NCBI GenBank assembly: GCA_964572855.1
Contig: CAZNGF010000064.1
Location: 1 to 14,635 of the forward strand
DNA: 14,635 bases
Direction of reading: 5' to 3'
DNA from: CAZNGF01 sp964572855
GTDB taxonomy: Bacteria; Bipolaricaulota; Bipolaricaulia; RBG-16-55-9; JAJCYT01
Positions 1 through 6,372 of this stretch are shown one piece after another. Position 1 is the first letter of the stretch; every line of letters starts with the position of its first letter. Under the pieces are notes generated by a model. That model did not search any database and was not told the DNA's origin. It worked only from the letters and a program-made list of their open reading frames with translations. A program made the translations under genes and the position numbers.

Positions 1-999
1 ATCGATCCCGCGCGTCTCCAGGCGCAGCTCGCCGGATTCCAGCAGGCTCAGCTCGCGCAGGTCGTCGATCAGGCGCGTGAGGCGCCGGGTCTCCTCCAGC
101 AACGACTGGAACGCCTCGCGCTCGGGCGGGTAGACCCCGTCCACCAGCGCCTCCAGGTCGCCCTGGATCACGCTCACGGGCGTGCGCAGCTCGTGCGCGA
201 CGTCGGCCACCATGCCGCGGCGCAGCTCCTCGGAGGCCTTGAGGCGCGCGCTCATGGCGTTGAAGGCCGTGCCCAGCCGGCCCAGCTCGTCCTGGCCGCC
301 CACCTCGACGCGTTGCTCCAACTCCCCGGCGGCGATGCGCTCGGCCGCGCCCGTGACGGCGTTGAGCGGTTTGGCCAGCTGCCGCACCAAAAACGCGCCC
401 AGCGCCAGCGCGGCCAACGCGCCGAGCACGCCCGCCAGCAGGATGTTGGCGTTGAGCGAGCGCAGGAACTCCTGGGCGATGGGCGTAAAGCGCGCCAGCG
501 CGCCCCCGCTCAGCAGCGTGCCCACGCGCGCGCCCTCCCACGTCAGCGGGACCCCCTGGGCGATCACGTCCTCGGGCAACGTACGGGCCAGCAGCCCGCC
601 GTCCCAGTCGAACACGACCGTGCCCCGCGCGTCGGCCAGCAGCAGGTCGTTGCGCAGCAGGCCCAGCAGGTTGACCAGCGGGTTGCCGGAGGCGTCCGCG
701 CCCTGACGGGAGGGCGGGCGCCCGGGGCCCGGACCGGGGCCCGGGCCCAACGGGTCTTGGGGCAGTTCGAAGGCGTCCTGCACCCCCTCCCATCCGCCGT
801 GCTCGGCGTAGTAGGACAGGAAGAGCGACTCCAACTGTTGGGCCTGCTGGTAAAACTGGACGTTGACAAAGCGCGAGAACTGGCGCACGACGCTGCGCTG
901 GGCCATGAAGTACACCGTGCCCACGCTCAGCAGGATGGCCAGCAACAGCGCACCGATCAGCTTGGCCCGAAACGGCGTGCGGCGCCAGAGCCCGCCCAT
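1..999 (-). CDS. Sensor histidine kinase, BaeS/OmpR-partner type (3' end cut off by window edge)
   Basis: This is an inner-membrane sensor kinase that should phosphorylate the response regulator encoded just before it. The reading frame is open for 333 codons to base 1 with no stop, so the catalytic ATPase domain lies outside the window. Visible in order are a basic N-terminus, a first membrane segment (about residues 14-32), a periplasmic part with a Gly-Pro run (GPGPGPGPG, about 85-93), a second membrane segment (about 184-205), a HAMP linker (about 206-258, with the DELGRLGTAFNAM motif) and the HisKA dimerisation helix with the H-box VADVAHELRTP. The phospho-acceptor is His269. The ATG shares its A with the regulator's TGA stop (TGATG), so the two genes are translationally coupled. 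The ligand cannot be told. Family assignment is firm. Confidence 0.93.
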   Translation of the reverse strand, partial: MGGLWRRTPFRAKLIGALLLAILLSVGTVYFMAQRSVVRQFSRFVNVQFYQQAQQLESLFLSYYAEHGGWEGVQDAFELPQDPLGPGPGPGPGRPPSRQGADASGNPLVNLLGLLRNDLLLADARGTVVFDWDGGLLARTLPEDVIAQGVPLTWEGARVGTLLSGGALARFTPIAQEFLRSLNANILLAGVLGALAALALGAFLVRQLAKPLNAVTGAAERIAAGELEQRVEVGGQDELGRLGTAFNAMSARLKASEELRRGMVADVAHELRTPVSVIQGDLEALVDGVYPPEREAFQSLLEETRRLTRLIDDLRELSLLESGELRLETRGID

Positions 1000-1685
1000 C
1001 AGCCTTCGGGCGCCTGGAACTTGTAGCCCACGCCCCGCACGGTGAGCAGGAAGCGAGGCTGGGACGGGTCGTCCTCGAGCTTGCGGCGCAGGTTCTTGAC
1101 GTGCGTGTCCACGGCCCGGTCCACCGTGGCGTAACCCGTCTCGCCGATGGCGTCCATGAGCTGGCGCCGCGTGAAGGCGCGGCCGGGCTGCTCGGCCATG
1201 GCACGCAGCAGCTCGTACTCCGAGGGGGTCAATTCCAGCGCGCGGCCGTCGAGCCGCGCCTCGTGCCCGGCCAGGTCGATGACCAGCCGACCGAACTCGA
1301 GACACCGCGCGACCGGCGCGGCGCTCCCGCGGCGCAGCACGGCCCGCACGCGCGCCACCAGCTCGCGCGGGCTGAACGGCTTGACCACGTAGTCGTCCGC
1401 CCCGAGCTCGAGCCCGACGACGCGGTCGGTCTCCTCGGTGCGCGCCGTGAGCATGATGATGGGGACGTTCGATCTTTGGCGCACGCGCTTGGCCACCTCG
1501 AGCCCGTCGATCCCCGGCAGCATGAGGTCCAGCACGATCAGATCGGGCGACTCGCGCTCGAACTGGATCAGCGCCTGCGGCCCGTCGTAGGCGGCGGCGA
1601 CGCGGTAGCCGGCCTGTTCCAGGTAGGCGCACACGAGCTTGACCAGCTTGGCCTCGTCGTCCACCACCAGCACCTTGGTCGCCAT
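999..1685 (-). CDS. OmpR/PhoB-family response regulator
   Basis: This is a DNA-binding response regulator of 228 residues, the usual length for the family. The receiver domain (about 1-120) has the acidic pair D9/D10, phospho-acceptor D53 in VLDLMLPGIDG, T80 in MLTAR and K102 in VVKPF. A winged-helix DNA-binding domain follows (about 130-225), ending in the typical VRGVGYKF. I chose the ATG at 1685 because the protein then begins MATKVLVVDDE, as relatives do. The frame extends 25 codons further upstream, but that stretch contains the predicted promoter. A GTG three codons earlier (1694) has a better-placed AAAGGG and is the alternative start. The gene forms an operon with the overlapping kinase, and the repeats at 1773-1805 suggest autoregulation. 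Confidence 0.96.
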   Translation of the reverse strand: MATKVLVVDDEAKLVKLVCAYLEQAGYRVAAAYDGPQALIQFERESPDLIVLDLMLPGIDGLEVAKRVRQRSNVPIIMLTARTEETDRVVGLELGADDYVVKPFSPRELVARVRAVLRRGSAAPVARCLEFGRLVIDLAGHEARLDGRALELTPSEYELLRAMAEQPGRAFTRRQLMDAIGETGYATVDRAVDTHVKNLRRKLEDDPSQPRFLLTVRGVGYKFQAPEG

Positions 1686-1692
1686 GCCGTTC

Positions 1693-1721
1693 ACGATACG
1701 CCCTTTCGCACGCCGGGACAA
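1693..1721 (-). promoter_or_regulatory. Predicted sigma70-type promoter of the two-component operon
   Basis: On the minus strand, TTGTCC (1721-1716) and TATCGT (1698-1693) are separated by exactly 17 bases. Transcription would start about 7 bases after the -10, at 1686 or 1685, directly at the ATG. The mRNA would then be leaderless or nearly so. If the GTG at 1694 is used instead, this promoter cannot be the right one. Confidence 0.5.
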
Positions 1722-1772
1722 ACGCAAGCCCGCTTCCAGCCCGCCGCATCCACCATGCATGACGCCGGTCGG

Positions 1773-1805
1773 GGTTGCTTGAAGACTCCGTGAGGGTTCT
1801 GTGAG
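1773..1805 (-). promoter_or_regulatory. Three tandem 11-bp direct repeats, candidate response-regulator operator
   Basis: Read on the minus strand, three contiguous 11-mers are CTCACAGAACC, CTCACGGAGTC and TTCAAGCAACC. They share a TCA core at the same position. A further exact copy of CACAGAACC lies 21 bp upstream (1824-1816), two helical turns away. OmpR/PhoB-family regulators bind head-to-tail direct repeats of about 11 bp, so this is a fitting site for the adjacent regulator. It lies roughly 90-120 bp upstream of that gene, within the divergent region shared with miaB. Confidence 0.5.
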
Positions 1806-1870
1806 TTCGCGCCGCGGTTCTGTGCTCCCGGCCCGCCACCCCGCCCAGGGGACGCAGCGCGCGCCAGGAG

Positions 1871-1899
1871 TTGAAAGCGACGTTCTCGAGCGCTATAGT
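1871..1899 (+). promoter_or_regulatory. Predicted sigma70-type promoter of the miaB operon
   Basis: TTGAAA (1871-1876) and TATAGT (1894-1899) are separated by exactly 17 bases, close to the sigma70 consensus and AT-rich against the local background. The predicted start of transcription is near 1906. That gives a leader of about 19 bases carrying AAGGGG (1910-1915), 9 bases before the miaB ATG. Confidence 0.75.
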
Positions 1900-1924
1900 C
1901 AGCTTGCACAAGGGGTGTTGCAGC

Positions 1925-3256
1925 ATGGCGACCGAGCAAAACGGCCGGGCCAAACGGGCCTACGTCCACACGTGGGGCTGTCAGATGAACGAGCACAAGT
2001 CCGAGGGCATCGCCGGCGTGCTGGCCCGGCAGGGGTATGAACTCACCGACGACGCCGCCTCGGCCGACGTCGTGGTCTTCAACACGTGCATGGTGCGCGA
2101 GAAGGCCGTGGACAAGATGCTCAGCAAGGCCGGCGAGGTGCGCAAGCTCAAGGCGCAGAACCCCGACGTGCTGCTGGGGATCGGTGGCTGCGTGGCCCAG
2201 GCGCTCAAAGGTCAGCTCCACGAGCGCACGCACGGGACCGTCGATTTCATCTTCGGCTCCTCGCAGATCGGCGAGATCCCGCGCCTGCTGGACGAGGCCC
2301 GCAACCGCAACGGCGGGCCCGTGATGGCCATGGAGCGCATTCCCGACGCGCTGGAAGAACTGCCCTTCATCCGCGTGAGCCCCTTTCAGGCCAAGCTCAC
2401 GATCACCGAAGGCTGCTCCAACTTCTGCAGCTTCTGCATCGTGCCCTACACCACCGGACTGCTGCGCAGCCGGCTGCCGGGCGCAATCCTGCATGAAGCC
2501 AAACAGCTCGAGGAGCGGGGCTATCAGGAGGTGCAGCTTTTGGGTCAAAATGTCGATTCCTACGGGAACGATTTAAAAGACCCCGACATCCACTTCGCCA
2601 ACCTGCTGCGCGCGCTGACGCACCTGGACATCCCGCGGGTCCGCTTCACCAGCTCGCACCCGCAGGACATCACCTCTGATGTGGTGCGCGTGCTGGGCGA
2701 GCACAACAACGTCTGCGAGCACCTGCACATGGCCGTGCAGTCCGGCAGCGACCGGCTGCTGGAAGAGATGCGCCGCGGCTACACCAAGGCGCGCTTCCTG
2801 CGCCTGATGGACGACCTGCGCGCTCGCGGCGTCAACGTGACCACCGACATCATCGTGGGCTACCCGGGCGAGACCGAGGAAGACTTCGAGGAGACCGTGG
2901 ACCTGGTCGAGCGCGCGCGCTTCGGGGGGGCGTTCATCTTCAAGTACAGCCCGCGTCCCGGCACGATCAGCTACCTGAAGCACGTGGACGACGTGCCGGC
3001 GGCCCAGAAGCAGCGCCGGCTGGAAACACTGCTCAAGCTCCAGAAGGGCATCGCCCACGAGGAGAACGCCAAGCTGGCCGGCCAGACGCGCGAGGTGCTG
3101 GTCGAGGGCAAGGCCCGCGACGGGGTCCGGCTGCTGGGCAAGACCCGCGACAACCGCACCGCGATCTTCCCCGGCGACGAAGGGCTGATCGGCAAGCGCG
3201 TCGCAGTTCGAATCGAGCGCGGCGACATCGCGGGGCTCTACGGGGAGCTGGCGTGA
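1925..3256 (+). CDS. miaB: tRNA-2-methylthio-N6-dimethylallyladenosine synthase (MiaB-type methylthiotransferase)
   Basis: MiaB is a cytoplasmic radical-SAM enzyme that adds a methylthio group to i6A37 of tRNAs. The 443-residue protein has all three family domains. The UPF0004 domain carries the auxiliary-cluster cysteines C19, C55 and C89 (TWGCQMN, NTCMVRE, GGCVAQ). The radical-SAM domain has C164, C168 and C171 (EGCSNFCSFC). A TRAM RNA-binding domain lies at about 377-443. The LLGQNVDSYG motif favours MiaB over RimO and MtaB. The ATG at 1925 follows AAGGGG. A TTG extending the frame to 1871 is rejected because it is the -35 element. One oddity: the usual PYTRG after the cluster reads PYTTG (176-178), losing a well-conserved Arg. 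It is first gene of an operon with the sugar kinase. Confidence 0.93.
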   Translation: MATEQNGRAKRAYVHTWGCQMNEHKSEGIAGVLARQGYELTDDAASADVVVFNTCMVREKAVDKMLSKAGEVRKLKAQNPDVLLGIGGCVAQALKGQLHERTHGTVDFIFGSSQIGEIPRLLDEARNRNGGPVMAMERIPDALEELPFIRVSPFQAKLTITEGCSNFCSFCIVPYTTGLLRSRLPGAILHEAKQLEERGYQEVQLLGQNVDSYGNDLKDPDIHFANLLRALTHLDIPRVRFTSSHPQDITSDVVRVLGEHNNVCEHLHMAVQSGSDRLLEEMRRGYTKARFLRLMDDLRARGVNVTTDIIVGYPGETEEDFEETVDLVERARFGGAFIFKYSPRPGTISYLKHVDDVPAAQKQRRLETLLKLQKGIAHEENAKLAGQTREVLVEGKARDGVRLLGKTRDNRTAIFPGDEGLIGKRVAVRIERGDIAGLYGELA

Positions 3257-4206
3257 TCATCACGGTCACGCCCAACCCCACCATCGACCAGATCTACTGG
3301 GTCGACCGCGTGCAGGACCCCGGGGCCGCGCTGCTCACCCGCGCCCGGCAGACGCGTTCGCTGCCCGGCGGCAAGGGGATCAACGTCTCGGTGCTACTGG
3401 GCCGGCTCGGGGTCGAGTCCATCGCGATGGGCATCATCGCCGGCTCCACCGGGAAGACCATCGAGCGGCTGCTGCACGCCGAGAAGGTGACCACCAATTT
3501 CGTCTGGACCAACCACGAATCGCGCACCAACGTGGCCATCATCGAGGCCGGCAAGGAGATCCACCCCTTCGAGGTCAACGCGCCGGGACCGGCCGTGTCC
3601 GACTCGGCGCGCGAGCGCTTCATGCGTCGCTACCGCAACGCGCTCAAGCGCAGCTCGTGCGTCATGCTGGGCGGGAGCCTGCCGCCGGGACTTCCCGAGG
3701 ATTTCTACCGCGAGCTGATCCGCCTGGCCCACGAAGCCGAGGTCAAGACCGTGTTCAACGCCAGCGGCACGGCGTTCGCAGCAGCCTACGAACTGGGCCC
3801 CTGGATCAGCAAGCCCGACATCCGTGAGCGCGCCGAGGTGCTGGGCAAGCCGGTCAAGACGGTCGAGGACGCGCTGGCCGCCGGGCGGAAGCTGCTGGAA
3901 ACCGGCAGCGAGATCGCCGTCATCGGCCACGACCTGACCCAGCCGGTGGCCCACCAGCTCGTGGTCACGCGCGAGGGGGCCTGGGACTACCGCACCACCG
4001 AGGTCAAGGTCGACAACCGCGTGGGCGCGGGCGACGCCTTCATCGGCGGGTTCATGTTCAAGCTCCAGCGCGGCAAACCCGTGCGGGAGGCGGGCCGCTT
4101 CGGCATGGCCGCGGCCGTGGCCAGCGCCGAGTCGGACCAGACCGTGGTCATCAGCCGGCGCGACATCGAGGAGGCCGCCGAGCGGGTCGAGGAGGTGGCG
4201 CTGTGA
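3253..4206 (+). CDS. PfkB-family hexose kinase, 1-phosphofructokinase-like
   Basis: This is a ribokinase-fold sugar kinase of 317 residues, the normal length for FruK/LacC-type enzymes, expected to phosphorylate a sugar phosphate with ATP. It shows the N-terminal TPNPTID motif, the GGKGINVS substrate-binding motif (39-46), a SLPPG loop (142-146), a KPDIRE segment where relatives have KPNxxE, and the anion hole GAGD with catalytic Asp261. The start is a GTG overlapping the miaB stop (GTGA), with GGGGAG upstream. The exact substrate (fructose-1-phosphate, tagatose-6-phosphate or fructose-6-phosphate) cannot be read from sequence, and no fructose transport genes are near. Its partners, a tRNA-modifying enzyme and a CBS protein, suggest a general metabolic rather than fructose-inducible role; that is inference. 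Confidence 0.9.
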   Translation: MIITVTPNPTIDQIYWVDRVQDPGAALLTRARQTRSLPGGKGINVSVLLGRLGVESIAMGIIAGSTGKTIERLLHAEKVTTNFVWTNHESRTNVAIIEAGKEIHPFEVNAPGPAVSDSARERFMRRYRNALKRSSCVMLGGSLPPGLPEDFYRELIRLAHEAEVKTVFNASGTAFAAAYELGPWISKPDIRERAEVLGKPVKTVEDALAAGRKLLETGSEIAVIGHDLTQPVAHQLVVTREGAWDYRTTEVKVDNRVGAGDAFIGGFMFKLQRGKPVREAGRFGMAAAVASAESDQTVVISRRDIEEAAERVEEVAL

Positions 4207-4637
4207 AGGTCAAGGACATCATGACGCGCGACATGTCGGCCATCGAGGCCGACACCCCCGTGGGCGAGTTCGTCCACATCCTGCAGCACACGGGCCTGTC
4301 GAGCCTGCCCGTGGTCGACGGGGAGGACCGCATCGTCGGGATCATCTCCGAGCGGGACATCATCGGCGCGCTCTTGCCCGGCTACCACGAGACGCTGCAA
4401 GGCACGCCCTTTGCCCCCAACCCCGACGAGCGCAGCCGCAAGCTGGGCGACATGGAAAACGACCCCGTGGGCGACCACATGACCAGCCCCGTCATCACGC
4501 TGCAAGAACACCAGGACGACCTCTACGCCGCCGACCTCATCTTCCGCAACAACCTCAAGCTCGTCCCCGTGGTCAACGACGAGGGCCGCTTGTCCGGCAT
4601 CGTGATGCGGATCGATTTGCTCAAGATGCTGCGCTGA
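4203..4637 (+). CDS. Two-CBS-domain (Bateman module) protein
   Basis: This is a stand-alone pair of CBS domains in 144 residues and nothing else. CBS1 covers about 1-60 (MKVKDIMTRD, then SSLPVVDGEDRIVGIISERD) and CBS2 about 90-144 (DHMTSPVITL, then KLVPVVNDEGRLSGIVMRID). They are joined by a charged linker (about 60-90). Such modules usually bind adenine nucleotides or similar ligands and signal energy state to a partner protein. The start is a GTG overlapping the kinase stop (GTGA), preceded by GAGGAGG. The tight coupling makes the sugar kinase a natural candidate partner, an inference only. It could equally act on something encoded elsewhere. Confidence 0.9.
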   Translation: MKVKDIMTRDMSAIEADTPVGEFVHILQHTGLSSLPVVDGEDRIVGIISERDIIGALLPGYHETLQGTPFAPNPDERSRKLGDMENDPVGDHMTSPVITLQEHQDDLYAADLIFRNNLKLVPVVNDEGRLSGIVMRIDLLKMLR

Positions 4638-4638
4638 A

Positions 4639-4655
4639 CGGCGGCTAGCCCGCCG
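4639..4655. terminator. GC hairpin between convergent genes
   Basis: CGGCGG (4639-4644) and CCGCCG (4650-4655) form a perfect 6-bp stem with a 5-base loop. It spans the 7-bp gap between the convergent CBS and metallohydrolase genes and includes the latter's stop codon. No T-tract follows on either strand, so this is at best a weak or factor-assisted bidirectional terminator. Confidence 0.3.
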
Positions 4656-5985
4656 GGTCGGCCTCGACCCAGACCGGGTTGGTGAGCGCCACGTACCGTC
4701 CCCGCCGGTCCAGCACGCGCAGGGCGTACCAGCCGCCGCCTTCGGGAGCGGCGTCCTCCAGCGCGACCGCCTGGTCGTGCCCGAAGAGTGGGACCCGCTC
4801 GACCAGCGTGCGGTTGCGCACGACCTCGGCCACCAACCCGTCCAGGGGGTCGACTCCCTGGACCCGAGCGCGCACCTCGACGGCCTCGCCGGCGCGCCGG
4901 CGCAGCGTGTCGCCGGGTTCGGCCTCCCCGTCCAGCGTCAGGTAGATCAGAGGGCCATACGTGACGAAGGCGCGCCCGGCCTTGAGGGCCGCAACGAACG
5001 AGGCGGTCGTGAGTGCCTCCTCGAGGCGTACGTAGGTCCGGGGCGTGCCGTATGCCAGGTCGAGCTTTTCCCAGTCGTGATCGTCGGAACCGGCGGTGGC
5101 CACGTAGTGCCGTCCCTCGTCCCAGAAGCCGTACATCCGATGGATCGTGCGGCGGTCCCCCGCGCTGAAGGGTCCGTTGAACACCTCGACCGCGTCGAAC
5201 GAGGGCAGGTAGAGCGGGCGCCCCTCGAGCTCGAAGTAGCCGATGCCCGGCCAGTAGGGGTGGTTGACCTGGATGACCTGCGCCCCGCTGGCCCGCGCCT
5301 CGGCGAATAGCGCTCCGGGGCGCTTCTCGAAGTCGAAGGACACACCTCGCCCCTCGTCGAGCCCGTAGGGACTGAAGTGGCCCCAGTGGCGGGTGGTGAC
5401 CTCCTGGCTCAGCAGCGCGGGCACGCCGCGCGCGCGCGCCGTTTCGGCGAACAGCGCGTGGCCATCGACCGTGTTGTGGTCGCTGATGAAGGCGACGTCC
5501 AAGTCGGCCGCCAGCTGCACGCCCACGGCCTGGTCGACCGGGGTGGTGCCGTGGCGCTTCAAGCCGTAGTCCCGCTCCATCGGCGGGGCGCTGGCCGCGG
5601 TGTGCGCGTGGAGGTCGGCCGCGTAGTAATCGTGCTCGCGCGGGTCGAAACGCCGCTCCAGGGTCACTTGCACGCGCAGGGGCGCGTCGGCCTCCCCCAG
5701 CACCTCGAGCGTGCGCGGGACGGTGGTGTAGCCCGCTCCACGCTCGACGCGCAGGCGGTGGGCCCGGTCAACCAGCGGGAAGTGAGCCACGCCCGGCGTG
5801 TGCACGTCGGTATAGTGCACCCCGACCACGGCGCCCCGGCGCAGGAGCTTGACCGCGGCGTCGGCCGGCTCGCCGTCGAGCCAGACCTCGACCGTGAGCC
5901 AGACCACGTGCTCGACCAGCGTCGAGAGCCCGAAGACGCAGCCGAGGGCCAGTCCGATCAGCAAAATCCAGCGCCACGTGCTCAT
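4645..5985 (-). CDS. Membrane-anchored PHP-superfamily metallohydrolase (CehA/McbA-like)
   Basis: This is a predicted metal-dependent phosphoesterase or hydrolase of 446 residues, held outside the cytoplasmic membrane by an N-terminal hydrophobic segment (about residues 5-22, no clear cleavage site). A short beta-rich domain follows (about 30-112). The PHP catalytic domain (about 118-345) has the metal ligands DLHAH (D124, H126, H128), SDHN (168-171), E195, NHPYW (H242) and GSDDH (299-303). A C-terminal beta domain (about 346-440) completes it. I chose the ATG at 5985 because AAAGGGGGA sits just upstream and the anchor then starts at once; the frame extends 16 codons further without support. 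The substrate is unknown. Family members include carbaryl hydrolase, but most have no known substrate. The gene stands alone on this strand. Confidence 0.87.
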   Translation of the reverse strand: MSTWRWILLIGLALGCVFGLSTLVEHVVWLTVEVWLDGEPADAAVKLLRRGAVVGVHYTDVHTPGVAHFPLVDRAHRLRVERGAGYTTVPRTLEVLGEADAPLRVQVTLERRFDPREHDYYAADLHAHTAASAPPMERDYGLKRHGTTPVDQAVGVQLAADLDVAFISDHNTVDGHALFAETARARGVPALLSQEVTTRHWGHFSPYGLDEGRGVSFDFEKRPGALFAEARASGAQVIQVNHPYWPGIGYFELEGRPLYLPSFDAVEVFNGPFSAGDRRTIHRMYGFWDEGRHYVATAGSDDHDWEKLDLAYGTPRTYVRLEEALTTASFVAALKAGRAFVTYGPLIYLTLDGEAEPGDTLRRRAGEAVEVRARVQGVDPLDGLVAEVVRNRTLVERVPLFGHDQAVALEDAAPEGGGWYALRVLDRRGRYVALTNPVWVEADPAG

Positions 5986-6004
5986 CGCTTTCCCCCTTTC
6001 AGTC

Positions 6005-6033
6005 AGCCTAGTGGAGCCCGCCAGCGTCGACAA
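6005..6033 (-). promoter_or_regulatory. Predicted promoter of the PHP hydrolase gene
   Basis: On the minus strand, TTGTCG (6033-6028) and TAGGCT (6010-6005) are spaced by 17 bases. Transcription would start near 5998, giving a leader of about 13 bases that consists mostly of the Shine-Dalgarno sequence. The -10 is only a fair match. A small AT-rich inverted repeat (CTTAT-TTC-ATAAG, 6036-6048) sits just upstream of the -35 and could be an operator. Confidence 0.4.
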
Positions 6034-6069
6034 GCCTTATTTCATAAGAACTTGACTCACCTCTCGCGC

Positions 6070-6114
6070 TGCAAAAGCCTGGCCTGTCTGCTATACTGTC
6101 TGTGGGAGGAGGGG
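6070..6114 (+). promoter_or_regulatory. Extended -10 promoter and strong ribosome binding site of the envelope cassette
   Basis: TGCTATACT (6089-6097) is an extended -10 element. The -35 is weak (TGCAAA, 6070-6075, 16-base spacer), as is usual for extended -10 promoters. Transcription would begin near 6104, so the leader is almost only the purine-rich GGAGGAGGGG (6105-6114), 3 bases before the ATG at 6118. The spacing from the inner GGAGG is more usual (8 bases). Confidence 0.6.
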
Positions 6115-6117
6115 ATT

Positions 6118-6360
6118 ATGAGACACGGATTCGTGGTCAAAGCGCTACTCGTGACGGGCTTGGGCCTCTGGTTCGTCGCGCCGCGCGCCCATGCCTACAT
6201 CGACCCCGGCATCGGCAGCTACCTGTTGCAGGTCGTGCTGGGGGTGTTTGTCGGAGGCATGTTCCTGATCAAGAGCTATTGGCACAAGCTCAGGGCTGCT
6301 TTGAGCGGGCGCGGGGACGACGATCGCCACACCGAGGCGCCTTCCGAGCCTTCGCACTGA
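6118..6360 (+). CDS. Small exported or membrane protein with YIDPG motif
   Basis: This is an 80-residue protein of unknown function. It has a signal peptide (basic MRHGFVVK, hydrophobic core about 9-22, likely cleavage after AHA at 26). Immediately after it comes YIDPGIGSYLLQ (27-38), which runs into a single membrane segment (about 35-52). A basic stretch (KSYWHKLRAAL) and a hydrophilic acidic tail complete it. Similar small proteins with a Y-I-D-P-G-x-G-S motif behind a signal peptide are, to my recollection, common in bacteria near surface-polysaccharide or methyltransferase genes, but I know no function. The start is set by the strong ribosome binding site; the frame is open much further upstream in another gene's shadow. 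It leads a three-gene cassette, with 12 bases to the methyltransferase. It may be a membrane scaffold for that cassette (inference). Confidence 0.85.
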   Translation: MRHGFVVKALLVTGLGLWFVAPRAHAYIDPGIGSYLLQVVLGVFVGGMFLIKSYWHKLRAALSGRGDDDRHTEAPSEPSH

Positions 6361-6372
6361 TCGCGTCCGCCC

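Noticed and set aside
1871..1924. Upstream TTG start for miaB
   Set aside because: The TTG is the -35 hexamer of a near-consensus promoter, and the added residues do not resemble any MiaB N-terminus.
6052..6057. TTGACT as the -35 of the cassette promoter
   Set aside because: It is 34 bases from the TATACT -10, far outside the working range, and no -10 lies 16-18 bases after it.
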